From Urechis unicinctus (Eukaryota > Annelida > Polychaeta > Xenopneusta > Urechidae): a DNA stretch of 64,000 bases. A program made the position numbers and the translations under genes. The stretch lies in the NCBI GenBank assembly GCA_034190875.2, contig CM067345.1, positions 30,133,345-30,197,344 on the forward strand, read 5' to 3'. This document shows, piece after piece, positions 11,831 to 24,519 of this stretch (position 1 is the first letter of the stretch; each line of letters opens with the position of its first letter). A model generated the notes under the pieces. It made no database searches. It was given only the letters and a program-made list of their open reading frames with translations, and was not told where the DNA came from.

Positions 11831-12372
11831 CTCGCTTTTTATACTTGCATAGCATCTGTTCGTCCATGCCATATCATCCTACAGCTTCTAAACAAATCGA
11901 ACCAATAATCCCAGATGCCTAATAATTCAAAGAATGTCTGGGGTACCTTTCATGTAAACAAAGTGATAAAACTGATTGATGCACTCGATGAGATTACTTG
12001 GCATTGAACGAGGCATGGCTTCCTACAGTACATCCATACCTACAGTTGCCACAGCTTTGATAAAACATTTGCTGTTGATCCGTATTTGTGGCCCGGAAGC
12101 ACACATAATGTGTGCATTGTCGTGGTCGGAAAAAAAACAACAACATCAGTAAAGTATACTCTACCCACTCTCCGTTCTCTTATGCAGAACCCATCAATCT
12201 ATAGTGCCATTTACCACGCCAGGCTTACGTGCAATATGGATCTACACCAGTCCATTGTTAGCATAAACAGCAATTGGAAAGCGATTGTCTCCTCGTAACA
12301 GACAGGACATCCCTTCTTAAGACAAACATCACCAACTTGACCGAACCGATTCTCGAGTTTGCAGTTTGCTAG
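11829..12372 (+). repeat. dispersed repeat block C, copy C2
   Basis: Near-identical to 8279-8835. It starts at the last unit of the 42-bp array, so the array replaces the DNA that precedes C1 in the other copy. Confidence 0.9.
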
Positions 12373-12529
12373 TTATCAATACCTCTATTAGCATAAATAT
12401 TTCAAACATAACACAATATCAGTTATGGATTACAAACTTGAAACACAGGCCTTTGGATCATTTGCAACATTACGGTGTTTTTGTTTCATAAGCATGGCAC
12501 TTGCATTGGATAAACTGGTTGCCAATGAC

Positions 12530-12725
12530 CAAAGAGGGTCTCTGCTGAACATTCATGTCATCGTTGTACAGCTAGCTAACCACTGTTGATAGTCTTGTCT
12601 GCTTGGTAACTAGACGCTGCATAGAACACAAACAAAGGAAGTGATTCTAACAAATACTGCTGACCAGCTAATGAGCAACATGCGGCTGTGTTTTATGACT
12701 ATCTATTCATCACTGTTCACAGGTT
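12530..12725 (+). repeat. dispersed repeat block F, copy F2
   Basis: Diverged partner of 2985-3185. The surrounding stretch 12373-13885 otherwise holds an AT microsatellite, a G-rich patch at 13140-13185, and a 92-codon open frame (13363-13641, +) with no recognised motif. Confidence 0.45.
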
Positions 12726-12925
12726 AATACGCTATGTCAATTGTTTAGTTGTGTACATGGAATGTTATTGCACATCCGGGACAGTGGACTATTTTCAAGT
12801 AATGCTTGACGGGTCATCAAAATGATCGACCCATCCCGGATTATGCCACTTAAATGGTCATTGGTAGGATTTCCCTCGTTTATCTAATTAATGAGGGAAA
12901 TGAGAAATTGGCTAATGCATAGCAG

Positions 12926-13037
<112 letters not shown>

Positions 13038-13885
13038 AAATTCCAATTTTCTCTGTATGTTAGGAACTAATTGACCCTTGACTATGTATTTGTAGCATAG
13101 CATATATTAGCATAATAACAGTCACAATGTCGAGTTTTCGAGGGGGAATGGGAGTGGAGGGGTATTTCAGTTGGGGGAGGGGTATAATTAATGATAACAG
13201 GTGCTTGTAAAGACGTCGGAAATCCACGTACAAGAAGTGATATGTAGTGAGTAGTTTGAGAGACCCGACTTATTATTCAGGGACTTTATGCTTAGAAGAT
13301 GGTATGCCATGACGTAACTGAGCTTACATTTACGTTAAGAGGACTCACTCCCGAAATAGTATGTGAACACGCCACGTGTGTGCAACACGCTGCTTGCCGT
13401 AACGTCTATTTTTTTAATAAAAATGGAAAAGTTTGATTCAGATTGGTCGCCTCGTTTAAAAAGAAGTCACCTTTTCTTCATCATAACCTCTAATGCGGTC
13501 TTACCAGAGAAGCTAGATCCTGCTGTTGATACATTTTTTAAGCAGTCTTTGGTGACTATAGCCATGTACTGCATGCGGAGGCTGAATCCACAGTCCCTGT
13601 GTGCTTTTGTATATGTTATGGTAATGCCACTTGGGAGCTAGAAGTACTCACCGCATACCAATCAGAGTGAGCCCTCCTAGCGCAGTTTTGAGCTCTTTTG
13701 TGAAATGTTAGCGATAGTCTTTTTTGAAAACAATTACGCAAGGTACGAAATGAACAACTGTTTGACTGATGGCAAATTATGATAATCCACATAAGAAACT
13801 GCTGTGATCTGGTAAACAGTTTACAAAATATTTCGTTTACATAGAAATGACTACAACTGCAAGGCCACTAAACCATGACGTCATC

Positions 13886-14171
13886 TACTCATCCCGTGTG
13901 TGATACTCAACTGACGAGCAACATATGAGATATGAACCAAGTGACCGCTACGCCGGAATAGGTGGCCGAGTAACCTCAAGGTACGGCCCAGGGTTTACGT
14001 GACACATCACTTCTCAGCAGGCGGACATCGAGGTGAGGCGGTGCCAACTGACTTCAATCATGCTTTACAATTTTTTACTAAACACTGCAGAACGGGTCAG
14101 AGCAGTTTATCCAATATCTGCCGAGTATTCAGTGTGATGCTATGATTTATGGGTTAGGTCGGGACCTTTTG
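13886..14171 (+). repeat. block D/E copy 2, left part
   Basis: Matches 8849-9126. Homology stops at GGGACCTTTTGGC (14160-14172) and resumes at about 17503, so the rest of the element lies across a 3.3-kb insertion. Confidence 0.8.
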
Positions 14172-14539
14172 GCTTAATGGGTTTGGGTGGTATTCACGCT
14201 GACAGTCCGAATGCATTTGATGTAATTTTTTATCACTTCGCGAGCAAAAACTCTGCCGCACAATGTATATATCACGTCACCAACAAACAGTCATTTTCAA
14301 GAAATCATGGAGTCGATGTTAACAAATACCGACGTGACAGCAGCCCGCCTTACAGAATTAGGGCCCCATATAACACTAAGACCAATCTAAGGTTTGGGAT
14401 ACCGCCTTATTAAACATAAACCAGGTGTCAAGCAGCCCAGCCTAAACGCTAGCTGAAGAAAGTCCCACAAGACCACCCCTTGGACATAGACCATATACTT
14501 TCTTGGAGAGTGTGCGCCTCATCTGTCCGACAGAGGCCA

Positions 14540-15305
14540 ACAGATGAGGTAAAAGCACTAAAAGGAATCCTATTCCTACTGTCTCTAGAGGTTTGGCTAC
14601 AAAAGGATATCGAAGATGACGGTGCTGAATATACTGACCCTGTGCTGCGTAATAAACAAGGGGTACAGTTGGCGCCATATGGGGCTGTGTCGAGGATTGT
14701 CTCTTTTCTCCATGAAGCCCTCGACATGTGGACTGACCTGGGGTCTTGGTGGGGAGTAAAGATGTGTTATACCTCAGGCTTGACATATCATGCCACCAGT
14801 CTCTCAGATATGGTTCGTAAATTGATCTGCTTAAAGAGCTTTACTACCGGCAAGCAATAGTAAATATGGTGTGCTCATATGTATGCTATATTCCCAGTAG
14901 CGAAGGTCTCCGAAGGCCGTCAAAATAAATAAACAAATACATGGAAGAAGGCGACCTGGACTTCACAGGTATCGATTGCCCCGCCCGACCCTTATCTCAC
15001 AGAACTAACTAATGTTTAACGTTCTCGGTTAGGATAAACGGAAATTAATAAACAGCCAAGAAGCATCCACTGATCAGACTGAAGCTGATCGAGAGGGATG
15101 GAAAGTTCTACTAGGCATTAATCGAAGACTTCAACCGCCTTCCCTACGGCCAGAACAAGCACGCTGGTCGTAAACACTTCTGTGGGGGATGCCTTCACGG
15201 TTATTCCACCTGCTTGAAAAGCACAAACCAGAATACAGAGGAAAAGGACAATGTGCAGCTCCCAGTGCCATTCATCACCATGACAACTTTGAGGTCATAC
15301 AACTA
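14540..15305 (+). pseudogene. Polinton/Maverick-type family B DNA polymerase, N-terminal fragment (broken)
   Basis: The intact family encodes a protein-primed DNA polymerase that replicates Polinton elements or related large DNA viruses. Seen here, in order: an EYTDPVLRNKQ-like strand with HEALDMWTDLGSWWGV (family GSGW motif region) in the frame 14480-14860; then, after a frameshift near 14757, VLYLRLDIS and a KELYYRQAIVNM stretch with a TAA; then DLDFTGIDCPA near 14953 and a FNVLG stretch with TAG where the family has Trp; then IEDFNRLPYGQNKHAGRKHF followed by CGGC, a zinc-finger start, near 15140-15205; then a shifted QLPVPF and FEV remnant near 15275, where the exonuclease I motif would lie. 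At least three stops and three frameshifts. The exonuclease remainder and polymerase palm are absent. Recognition is from memory of the family; Polinton versus adintovirus cannot be separated. Confidence 0.72.
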
Positions 15306-17502
15306 AACCTGCAGGCCCAGAGCTAGACACAACAACAAGATGGTCCATGTGATGGGTGGCCGTGGCCGTGGAACTGCAGCATGAAGAGTGCTAAATCGCA
15401 GCATTGCTGGTCAATTACAGAATAATGAGGACATCCATAGCAACTGAGTTACTTGTCCAATATGCAGCATGCCCACAATGTATGCAAGCGGATAAGCCAA
15501 CAAATAACGACCAAATCTGTGGTCTGCTACTGTTACTCCTGGCATCGCGACACTCTATAGTCACGGCAAGCCTCCACGATGACCTCAGCCTTGCCGTTTT
15601 TAGGATTGTAGGACGCCTCTGTATCGTGGACATAAGTAGCTGTGGCTTCTCAACCAGCACCAGAGTTCTCTTTATTGATGCACCAGACTGGGAAGATCCA
15701 TGTTGGGTATTTCTTTTTAATTTTCAAATTGCTGAGGCGCACGACATCTTCAAAATAAATGTTGTGGCAATGAATATATCCTATTAATATCATGGATGAT
15801 TGACATTATCACAGTGAAAGCTAATATACTTGTTATTTAAGATACCATTGACATCGCTAGCATACATGCTTGCATACATGGCCTCTCTGGTAGAACGGAT
15901 TGTAGCTCTCCAGAATCGCATATGTTGAGCGGTTCATTGAAGCGGATACCATGATGGCCATGTCTCCTGCCTCTGCTTCATTCTGGTATCCACTGAAGAC
16001 ACACAACTAGGTTGTGTTTCATCCGAGTTGTTCATACTCTCACGTGTATTCGCTCGCTTCTGCGTGATGTTCTAGTGGTCGTTATAACAATGCTACTTAC
16101 CTGACTCGTCGCTGGACAAGATCTCGAGACCACAAATCTTGATCATGGTTGTCTTTACAATAACAGTTTCAGCAGTGCCGCCGAAAGTGTAGAACTGTTA
16201 TGGTTTGGATCAGTGGGTTGTTGCGGTGTTTCTAATAACAATCGGCTGCATGACCGACGGTATGGGTCAAATATGTGTCACGTTGCTGTCAAATTATTGA
16301 ATATTGAAAAGGGACTTTGACAACACAGGGTTAGATGAAAATAATCACGAACAAAACTTTGATGATGATGATGATGATGATGATACAGCATTCGAGCGAC
16401 ATGAGAACGTCAATGATAGAGTTCAGCCAGTTGACTGACGATACCTGAGTTGGTATGGATGGTGTCACTGTAGAAAGTGGCCGTGCGATTTATTATCTTT
16501 GTAAAATAGGTCAATAATATGGTATCTTGATGACTACAGCGTATGTCTGTCTAATGCGTTATGAAGGAGCTGAAACTGGGAAGGATTATATCACGTTTAT
16601 ACTTTTGTGACTCAACTAATTCAATGATTAACTTATAAACAAGCAATTACAACATTTTCGTCTCTGCAATGAAACTGTGGCATTGATTCGAGAGGATCTG
16701 GGGTTTGTAGATTGAGAAAAAACAATTAACCTGTTCCTCAATGAATACACAACGCTGAATGAGCCAGTTAAGCTCAAACATATATGCAGTCAATGGGTGT
16801 GTCACTCGCATGGTCTCTGATTGGATGCATATGATCACCGCCTAGGGGTGGGGGTGAATATGTTGGGAGGGTGGTCGGTGGGAAATTACACAGGCGATCG
16901 TCCCATCAATTGTATCACTTTGAAATCCTGTATATCGTATATCCATCTGGATGAGATCAGCACTACACAGAACCTTGCAGGCGGGCCTTTTACCCCGCTT
17001 CTTAACATTGTCAGGTTGGAAGGCACCACCATAGGTGCTAAATTAACCTCACATATCCCGAATCCTGTTACGTACATGGATTTCAGAGATCGCGAGGGCA
17101 CCAAGAATCATTCAAGAATATCCCCTTAGGATGGTTCCCTACAGATGTTCCCCCTAAGGGGATCCCTCTCAGAGGGCCTTCTCCCTTTTAGGGGACCCCC
17201 CTTCACTCCTTCAACCTTCACTGTGACAACCTCCATTGTATGAAATGCACTGCCCTATGGGAACAAAACGGATCATTGACAAAGTCACCAGCACCACTCT
17301 TAACTCTTACCTGTCCTGGACGATAATATCACCTGGTCGCCAGGTACCTGAATGGTACCGTGATATGGCTAGCCTAATGTTTTCGCAGGTGCTGTACCGA
17401 TTGACTCCCACGGAGGACAGTTTTGACGGTGTGACCTATACCAGTTACAAACTCAATCTCTGGGCTGCACAGCGAGTCATGTGGAGTTTACACGAGGCAG
17501 AA
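15306..17502. other. remainder of the insertion, unassigned
   Basis: DNA between the polymerase relic and the point where block E resumes. Open frames at 15404-15787 (+, 127 codons), 16821-17129 (+, 102 codons) and 17236-17500 (+) have plausible composition but no motif I recognise. They may be other decayed genes of the same inserted element, or single-copy DNA. A stretch rich in CCCCTTAGG/CCTAAGGGG words sits at 17121-17205. A (GAT)8 tract lies at 16361-16384. Confidence 0.35.
16361..16384. repeat. (GAT)8 microsatellite
   Basis: Eight GAT triplets. Confidence 0.95.
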
Positions 17503-18110
17503 CCACACCTATCACGACCATCGCATGAACTATTCCACATCTCTACAGCAGAAAACCCCATTCAAGCTTTTGGTTGTGGTTTTATTAGATACATGAACAG
17601 TCACTTAATATTGCATTATATTAACCCAATCTCTGTAACGTCCCTCATTAACATATAATACAAATGATAGCATATGCACACGGAGGAGGGAAAAATCTGC
17701 AACAGAGACGCACGTGGATGGCAGGTATATGCCGCCCACGCGATTAATCAGAGGCTGTTGCCTGGAGACTCACAACACCTGTCACTGGCAAACTCTTAAA
17801 GCCAGGGTTTTACCAGGTTTCCTTTACCTGCCTTTTAGAATCTTTGAGGGAGCTAACTCGTTGTTCCTTTGTCTAAGGCAGCATGTTGTTTGAAAACTTG
17901 GAGGCGCCACCTTGTGCTGCCTTTAGGCGTGCCACTGACTGGTTTACAGGTGGCTGTCTATGATGTATCAAACGCTACGGTAGACACAATCACTCGCCTC
18001 ATTCTCGCTTAAATATGACACTCAATATGGCTCTGGTTGAGCTATTGCTGAAACAGCACAGACACCACGTGACCATTAGAACTTCTACCAGCGTTATCGG
18101 CCACCGCCAT
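17503..18110 (+). repeat. block D/E copy 2, right part
   Basis: Matches 9127-9550 and 10109-10300 of copy 1 (GAACTATTCCAYATCTCTAC, GCAACAGAGACGCACGTGGA, CACGTGACCANTAGAACT) but lacks the extra 550 bp. Ends near 18110. Confidence 0.85.
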
Positions 18111-19768
18111 GGTAACCAGACGCTGCTCCCGCTCAGATGGCAACACGGTAAGTGTATCGATTCATCTAATGATCTGGCATACCATATTCCCCGTCGTTAA
18201 CGAAAGAACAATAACTCCACTAACATATCCATACATATATACTGGTGCCATAGTTGTATTGCATTTTATATTGCAGGTGGAGGTGGGGTGTGTCAACACT
18301 GTTTTGTCTATGTCCAGTTTCCCTCTTTCTTATATGCACTTAGCTCCGTGTAACGGTAACATGAATTTATACCATATGCACTGTGTGTTTCAAAGTGTAC
18401 ATCTACATTGCAATGTTATATCGGTAGAAACTAATGCGCCAATGGCAAATCACCTGAATAGCACGGTGTATGCATACCACATGGCGCCATACATGCTAGG
18501 CATTCGGGATATATGATTCGTCGATTTACAGAACTAGCTCGTTCTCATCACACAGTTGATAGCACACGGACAATTAGAAGCACGTTATCCAACACTTACG
18601 ATGAAGAGATGTGAATTACGTGTTTGGAGAAGGACTGGGTATGGATCTTGCAGCAGACAAAGCAACCCAACCCCCCTACTGATTGCATGATTGGGTCTAC
18701 CTACTTGATGCTGTGCGCATGTTTGCGCTCTTCAAAGACCCGTATCGTCGTTGCTTCTCTATTGTGTTATATTTCAATAGCCGTCGTGTTTACTTGTGTT
18801 CTATTAATGGACCACAACAGACTGCCGCCATTGAACTAATTGTTAAACTGGAGTGGATCGACAATCTCAAGGTCATGTCTTAGGCGTGCGCAAGGCTAAA
18901 AATAGCAATGGGCCGCCTGTAAAACCATACTTCCGTTACCATTCCGTAATATACCCAAAGCCATTGGATCATTATTGTCCAGTGATAATGGTTAGGCATA
19001 CTGTATTGGTTTGGGGGAAGCTTGAACATCTGTCTGTCGTATGTACAACTTCTATGTTTCATCCAACCGAGCTTATTTGGATGATAGGGTACAACACATT
19101 AGCCTTTTATGTGGAAACATTGCCAGAGAAGCAGTCATCAGACGGGGTGAAACGACAGCTCGTTAGAGTTGCTACCTGTTCAAATTATAAAACGTCCGTT
19201 CATCAATGGCTTGAGCAGATATAGACTGTCATATGGACTGTGTAGATCATTGGCGAATGTCCTAATATGTCTTGGCTTGTTTCAAAGGGAACCCGGAAAT
19301 TTACGAGAACAGACAAGACACGAATCTGCTCCACATGAAATCATCAACATATCATGTCGGGTGGGGTGTGAATCGGCATTGTCGTTGAAAGAGGTGTAAT
19401 TGTTGAAGGCATCAAGGCACCTGCTGTTACCTGGATGCTTCATCAATGTTGAGCAAGAATCAGAAAAGATGGAACAGTTCCAGCCAGAACTTACGCCATG
19501 GTTAGCAATAAACAATAGAAAATGTCCAATACAATAAATTGTTAACCTCATATTTCAATTCTCACAAGGGCATTTATGTCACAGACGATTTGCTTTATGA
19601 GAGATAATACCGGTAGACGATCTCACAGAGCGATAACTACTGTGTTTGTGGGCACCCATCTCAATCCCGCCTCCCCAAACAATATAGTGTGTAGGCTGTA
19701 GTTGGGGTGACGTCATTCAGTAGAAGACAAGACCATCATCAAGTTTTCTATATTGTATTCTACATAGA
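18111..19768. other. unassigned
   Basis: Open frames of 60-135 codons (18109-18516 +, 18853-19224 +) overlap each other in different frames and show no domain or repeat homology. I see no supportable gene. Confidence 0.4.
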
Positions 19769-19897
19769 TATCCACCACAGCGATATCAGGACGTGAATTC
19801 CATCATAGCGACATTAGAAGGTGAAGTCCACCACAGCGACATCAGGAGGTGATGTCCGCAACAGCGACATCAGGAGGTGATGTCAACTGCAGCGATA
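19769..19897. repeat. 29-bp tandem repeat, about 4-5 units
   Basis: The unit contains CCACAGCGACATCAGGAGGT followed by GATGTC; earlier units are more diverged. Confidence 0.8.
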
Positions 19898-22800
19898 AAG
19901 AACTGTTTTGAGCGGTGTGCAAGAATTGGGTTATAAATATTTCACAGCCTAAAGGCTATTTAGTACAAACCGATTGATCATTTTTTGGCAGGTCACATGA
20001 GCAGCTTACATAGCTACAGCCGTTTTACAACATGCTTCTTCATATCTGTGTTTCCTCCGGCGCATTTCATGTAAATCGCGTATGATTTGCAGTGATGTGA
20101 CATCTGTATTGCCCTGATTGTCAAAACAATGTTACTATTGCCTAACCTGACTGCCTTCATCTTACATAAGCATTGGCAACTTAGTCTTTAAAAGACGCGA
20201 CTACACATAAACTCCGTCATAATCTACGACAATAACAACTGTGATTGCCTCTTTCATGATTTAAGGGCCTCGTATTTTAATTTTATGTTCCACAAGGCCA
20301 CACAAGCGACTGCAGTAGGGGGTTATATAGTGCATAAGTATGTTTTCATCCATTGCCATCGTCTTGAGGTCACAATAGTGTATTGTTATACCTCACAGGT
20401 TTCTCAGCTATCGCCTTAATTGCTCGTATCATTTTACATTTCTGACAAATTAAGTAGTTTCTTCTCCTTTCTGTGGCCTATTTCACCGCATTGTGGTATG
20501 GTACTGTCTGAACAGGAAGTTTGTTGAATGGCAGCTTTTGCAATTACCATGACACAGCTGTATCACTGCTGACTAAGTGACGTCATACAGCGAAGATTAC
20601 TGACTTTATTCCTGCGCTACTTTTGCTTACTAGCGCTTATAATGTTGCCTACTGTCGCTTACCATGATGTCAACTGGCGCTTATTATGTTGTCTACTGGC
20701 GCTTACCATGATGCCAACTAGCGCTTGTCATGTTGTCTACTGGCGCTTATCATGTTGCCCACAAGCACGTATCATGTTGCGTGGATCTCTGAATATTCTC
20801 TTTACTGTCAGGTACTAAATTGGCAAGGCGATGTTTTTAACACCTTCCCTCTTTTCAAGTAGCACTCTTCCGTTTGCAAGTAGCGCATTGAATGTGCCAA
20901 AGCCGCTTATACAAAGCGCACTCATGTAACAGTTCAATAGGCTCAACATTCATGAGGAGTGTGAGGTCATGACAATTGAAAGCAATGACCATGTCCATAG
21001 TGATCGAGGGTGATGTCACCGGAATATATGGCTTATTGTTAAGAAATAAGAAAAGGAAGAATTGTAAATGCCAACAATGTCGTGTACGAAATCATACTTC
21101 GATACGTCCTATGCGGATTCAATGCAAGAAGGTAAAGGTTTTGAGGTCCATCTTTAGTGGCCTCGTGCGTCGACGTTAAATTGCACCTCAATAATGCACG
21201 TCATAAGTTAATGATACCCCGTGCGTCTGATTATATACCTGCTCAAACGTCATTTTGCAGTCACAGTCGTCATCCATTTGACCATGCGCATGGTATGAGC
21301 AGAATCGTTTGCCGTTGGATGTTTTACAAACAATCATGCATCTGACCAGTAACTTATGAGAGCGTCACATTTGGGAACGACAACGAAGTCCTTAGTCGTG
21401 GGTGTTACATGCCATCTTCATTTTCTATGGCCGTTGTCATCCAGGTTCTTTCCTCTAACTCATCATGACCTTCAAACTCTGCCTGGGTTTGACCTTCACG
21501 ATACGACGCATAGTGCACGGTTGATCATCCACAATGGCTATCAAGAAAGTTGAAACAACGACACAATCAGACAGACATTTACATATGTTTCCCTCACTGA
21601 TGCCAATTCAAAATATATCCCTGAATCCTTGAAACTTACCTCACCAGTCTTGTAGCGCGCGCATGGGTAAGAGATATGCTCCCATCCTGATCTGTTTGCA
21701 TGTTTTTGGCAGAATAGCCACATAGTTCTCAGGCCACAGACCCATCGATTGCACGGTGGGGAACCAAAATACTTACCCAAAAGCAATCCTTGCTTAAGGA
21801 ACTAGGAGAAAGGAAATTAACCTTGGTCTCCAGACAACCCTGTATTATGCTGAAGCAATTGAAAGTATGCGTTCCTGTTGAAGTAACACGATCACCTTGA
21901 ACTACATCGCGCATGACGTCGGTGTGTCCGGGGAAAACCACCAGCGTTTATCGTGCCCGCAACCAGTTAGACTTGTGATCGATCGTTAAGTCATAACCGC
22001 TAACCTTGGTTGAGTCATTAGTTGTGACGGGTCCGATATACTGCAGAGCGCATTGTCATAACAACGTTATTAACGCCGGTTTACCCACCTTAATCGTACA
22101 GCGCTGTCGTGTCCAGCTTGTGAGTATAAACGTGGGTGTTCATACAATATGCGGGAGAGTGTTGACCCTTATGCAACAAGAACGCAAAATTATACCTGGA
22201 AGCAAAAGGAGGAAGAAGAGGAGGAGAAGTAGGAGGAGGAGGAGGATGCCAGGACAGTAACTGCACCAGGTGATCCCGGCGGACCACCATCCACAGCATT
22301 TTATACCCTATCTGTTATACCCACATCCATTAGAGACACTGAAAGATTTCTGTCGTTGAACAAATACCTCTCGAGTGTTATGTCGCTGGGACAAAAGCTG
22401 AACGACAAAGAACACAGCAAACTAAAGCAGCTGCGTTTATAACATGCAAATAAAGATGACTGCATTCCTATGCTTAAGGATTAATTTTTCATTTAAATGC
22501 CACAGCCCACATATCATATGGCTAATAATTCTACTAGTGAGCATTAATAGGTTTGTATTAGCAATCAGAGCGTATGATCTCTGTCCAGTATTCACCTAGG
22601 TTATCAACCCTATGTTTTTCTATATTGGCCATGAGTCTTGTTTAATAAATATAAGTTGTTACATTCGTTTATTTTTCTAATATTATTGTGCCCGTCTCTA
22701 GAAATGTGAATGCTCATCAGACGAGAACGGAACCATCAATGCACAGCTAGGACGAATAGCCTGTTGCTAAACAGCTCATGAAATAGTCAAGCTATATTGT

Positions 22801-22904
22801 ATCCGTTATTACCCACTGACGAATGAAGAGCTGTGTATTGTAACAGCAGTGTACTCACATCAACGTGCAACGAATATAGTGGATGGCACACAGATGACAT
22901 CAAT
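19898..22904. other. mostly featureless, with a short repeat and a polypurine tract
   Basis: 20624-20780 has about six imperfect units of 23-25 bp containing CTGGCGCTTAYCATGTTG. 22197-22250 is an almost pure purine tract (AGGAGG words). The remaining open frames (up to 89 codons) have no recognised motif. Confidence 0.5.
20624..20780. repeat. 23-25-bp tandem repeat, about 6 units
   Basis: TAGCGCTTATAATGTTGCC and CTGGCGCTTACCATGATG variants alternate. Confidence 0.75.
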
Positions 22905-24519
22905 GAATCTAGTAGGCGACACACAAAAGCAAACAATGAATCTATTAGGCGACACACAATAGCAAACAATGAATCTATTAGGCGACACACAAAAGCAAAC
23001 AATGAATCTCTAAGTCGGCACACAAAAGCAAACAATGAATCTATTAGGTGACACACAAAAGCAAACAATGAATCTATTAGGCGACACACAAAAGAAAACA
23101 ATGAATCTATTAGGCGAAACACAAAAGCAAACAATGAATTTATTAGGCGACACACAAAAGCAAACAATGAATCTAGTAGGCGACACACAAAAGCAAACAA
23201 TGAATCTATTAGGCGACACACAATAGCAAACAATGAATCTATTAGGCGACACACAAAAGCAAACAATGAATCTATTAGGCGACACACAAAAGCAAACAAT
23301 GAATCTATTAGGCGACACACAAAAGAAAACAATGAATCTATTAGGCGACACACAAAAGCAAAACACAATGAAAGAAAACAATGAATCTATTAGGCGAAAC
23401 ACAAAAGCAAACAATGAATTTATTAGGCGACACACAAAAGCAAACAATGAATCTATTAGGCGACACACAAAAGCAAACAATGAATCTATTAGGCGACACA
23501 CAAAAGAAAACAATGAATCTATTAGGCGACACACAAAAGCAAACAATGAATCTATTAGGCGACACACAAAAGCAAACAATGAATCTATTAGGCGACACAC
23601 AAAAGCAAACAATGAATCTATTAGGCGACACACAAAAGCAAACAATGAAAAACAATGAATCTATTAGGCGACACACAAAAGCAAACAATGAATCTATTAG
23701 GCGACACAAAAGCAGCAACAATGAATTTATTAGGCGACACACAAAAACAAGCAATGAATCTATTAGGCGAACACAAAAGCAAACAATAATCTATTAGGCG
23801 ACACACAAAAGCAAAAATGAATTGGATGAATAAGGCAAACATGCAAAAGCAAAACAATGAATACATAAGGCGACATGCAAAAGCAAACAATGAATAAATA
23901 AGGCGAAAATGCAAAGCAAACAATGAGGACGGACACAACTAGACAAATTACACAAATCCATATACGGCGACACATAAATGCAAGCAATGCATCTATTATG
24001 CGAGATTCAAACCCAAAGATGAATCCATTTGCTGCCATACAAACACGAACAAATGGGTATGTTGCCTATGTTCTTTGTATTGATCTGAAGAATTGTCGCT
24101 GTTATCTTTACTTTCGCTATTTTTGCTGCTTATTGTTCTATATAGTTAGACCTAACAACATTCTGGTCCTATCAGATCAATATCACAATGCTTATTATCA
24201 TTAGACAAGCGTAATTGAACATGGTAATATGGAAATATGTAGCTTATTAGATTGCTGAAAGTGGATTTGACTGGCATCTCGAGCCTATGATAAACACATG
24301 CAGGCTATCTTGAATTTATTTCTGTAAATTCAATGAACAGGCGTCGTTAAAACGTCATGCCACGGAATGCAAAAGGTTCAGCATGTCGGGGGCGAAGGGG
24401 GAGGGGGTAGGAGGTGGTTATAAATATCTAGCGATCTAAACAAATTCCTTATTTTAGTGGCCTTGTAGGTAATTGGCCTTTTGCTGAAGTGTGACTTGCA
24501 GTTAATCATGCTTTGTTAG
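22905..24519. repeat. 33-bp minisatellite plus flank, tandem copy 1
   Basis: About 31 units (22905-23935) of CAATGAATCTATTAGGCGAC followed by ACACAAAAGCAAA, then decaying units to about 24000, then a 0.5-kb unique flank ending CATGCTTTGTTAG. Since 33 is a multiple of three, long frames exist on both strands (MNLLGDTQKQT on plus; an 11-residue FAFVCRLIDSL unit on minus), up to 211 codons. I do not regard these as coding: frames shift wherever a unit is irregular. Confidence 0.95.

Noticed and set aside
14442-14786. Minus-strand frames opposite the polymerase relic
   Set aside because: Antisense shadows: the plus strand matches polymerase family motifs in order, whereas the minus translations match nothing.
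22905-23935. CRISPR-like direct repeats
   Set aside because: Units are contiguous with no unique spacers, and the genome context is eukaryotic. The same reasoning excludes the other arrays.
22787-24038. Long open frames on both strands (up to 211 codons) over the 33-bp array
   Set aside because: The unit is a multiple of three and has no stop in several frames, so any frame stays open. Frames change at irregular units and there is no flanking coding signal.
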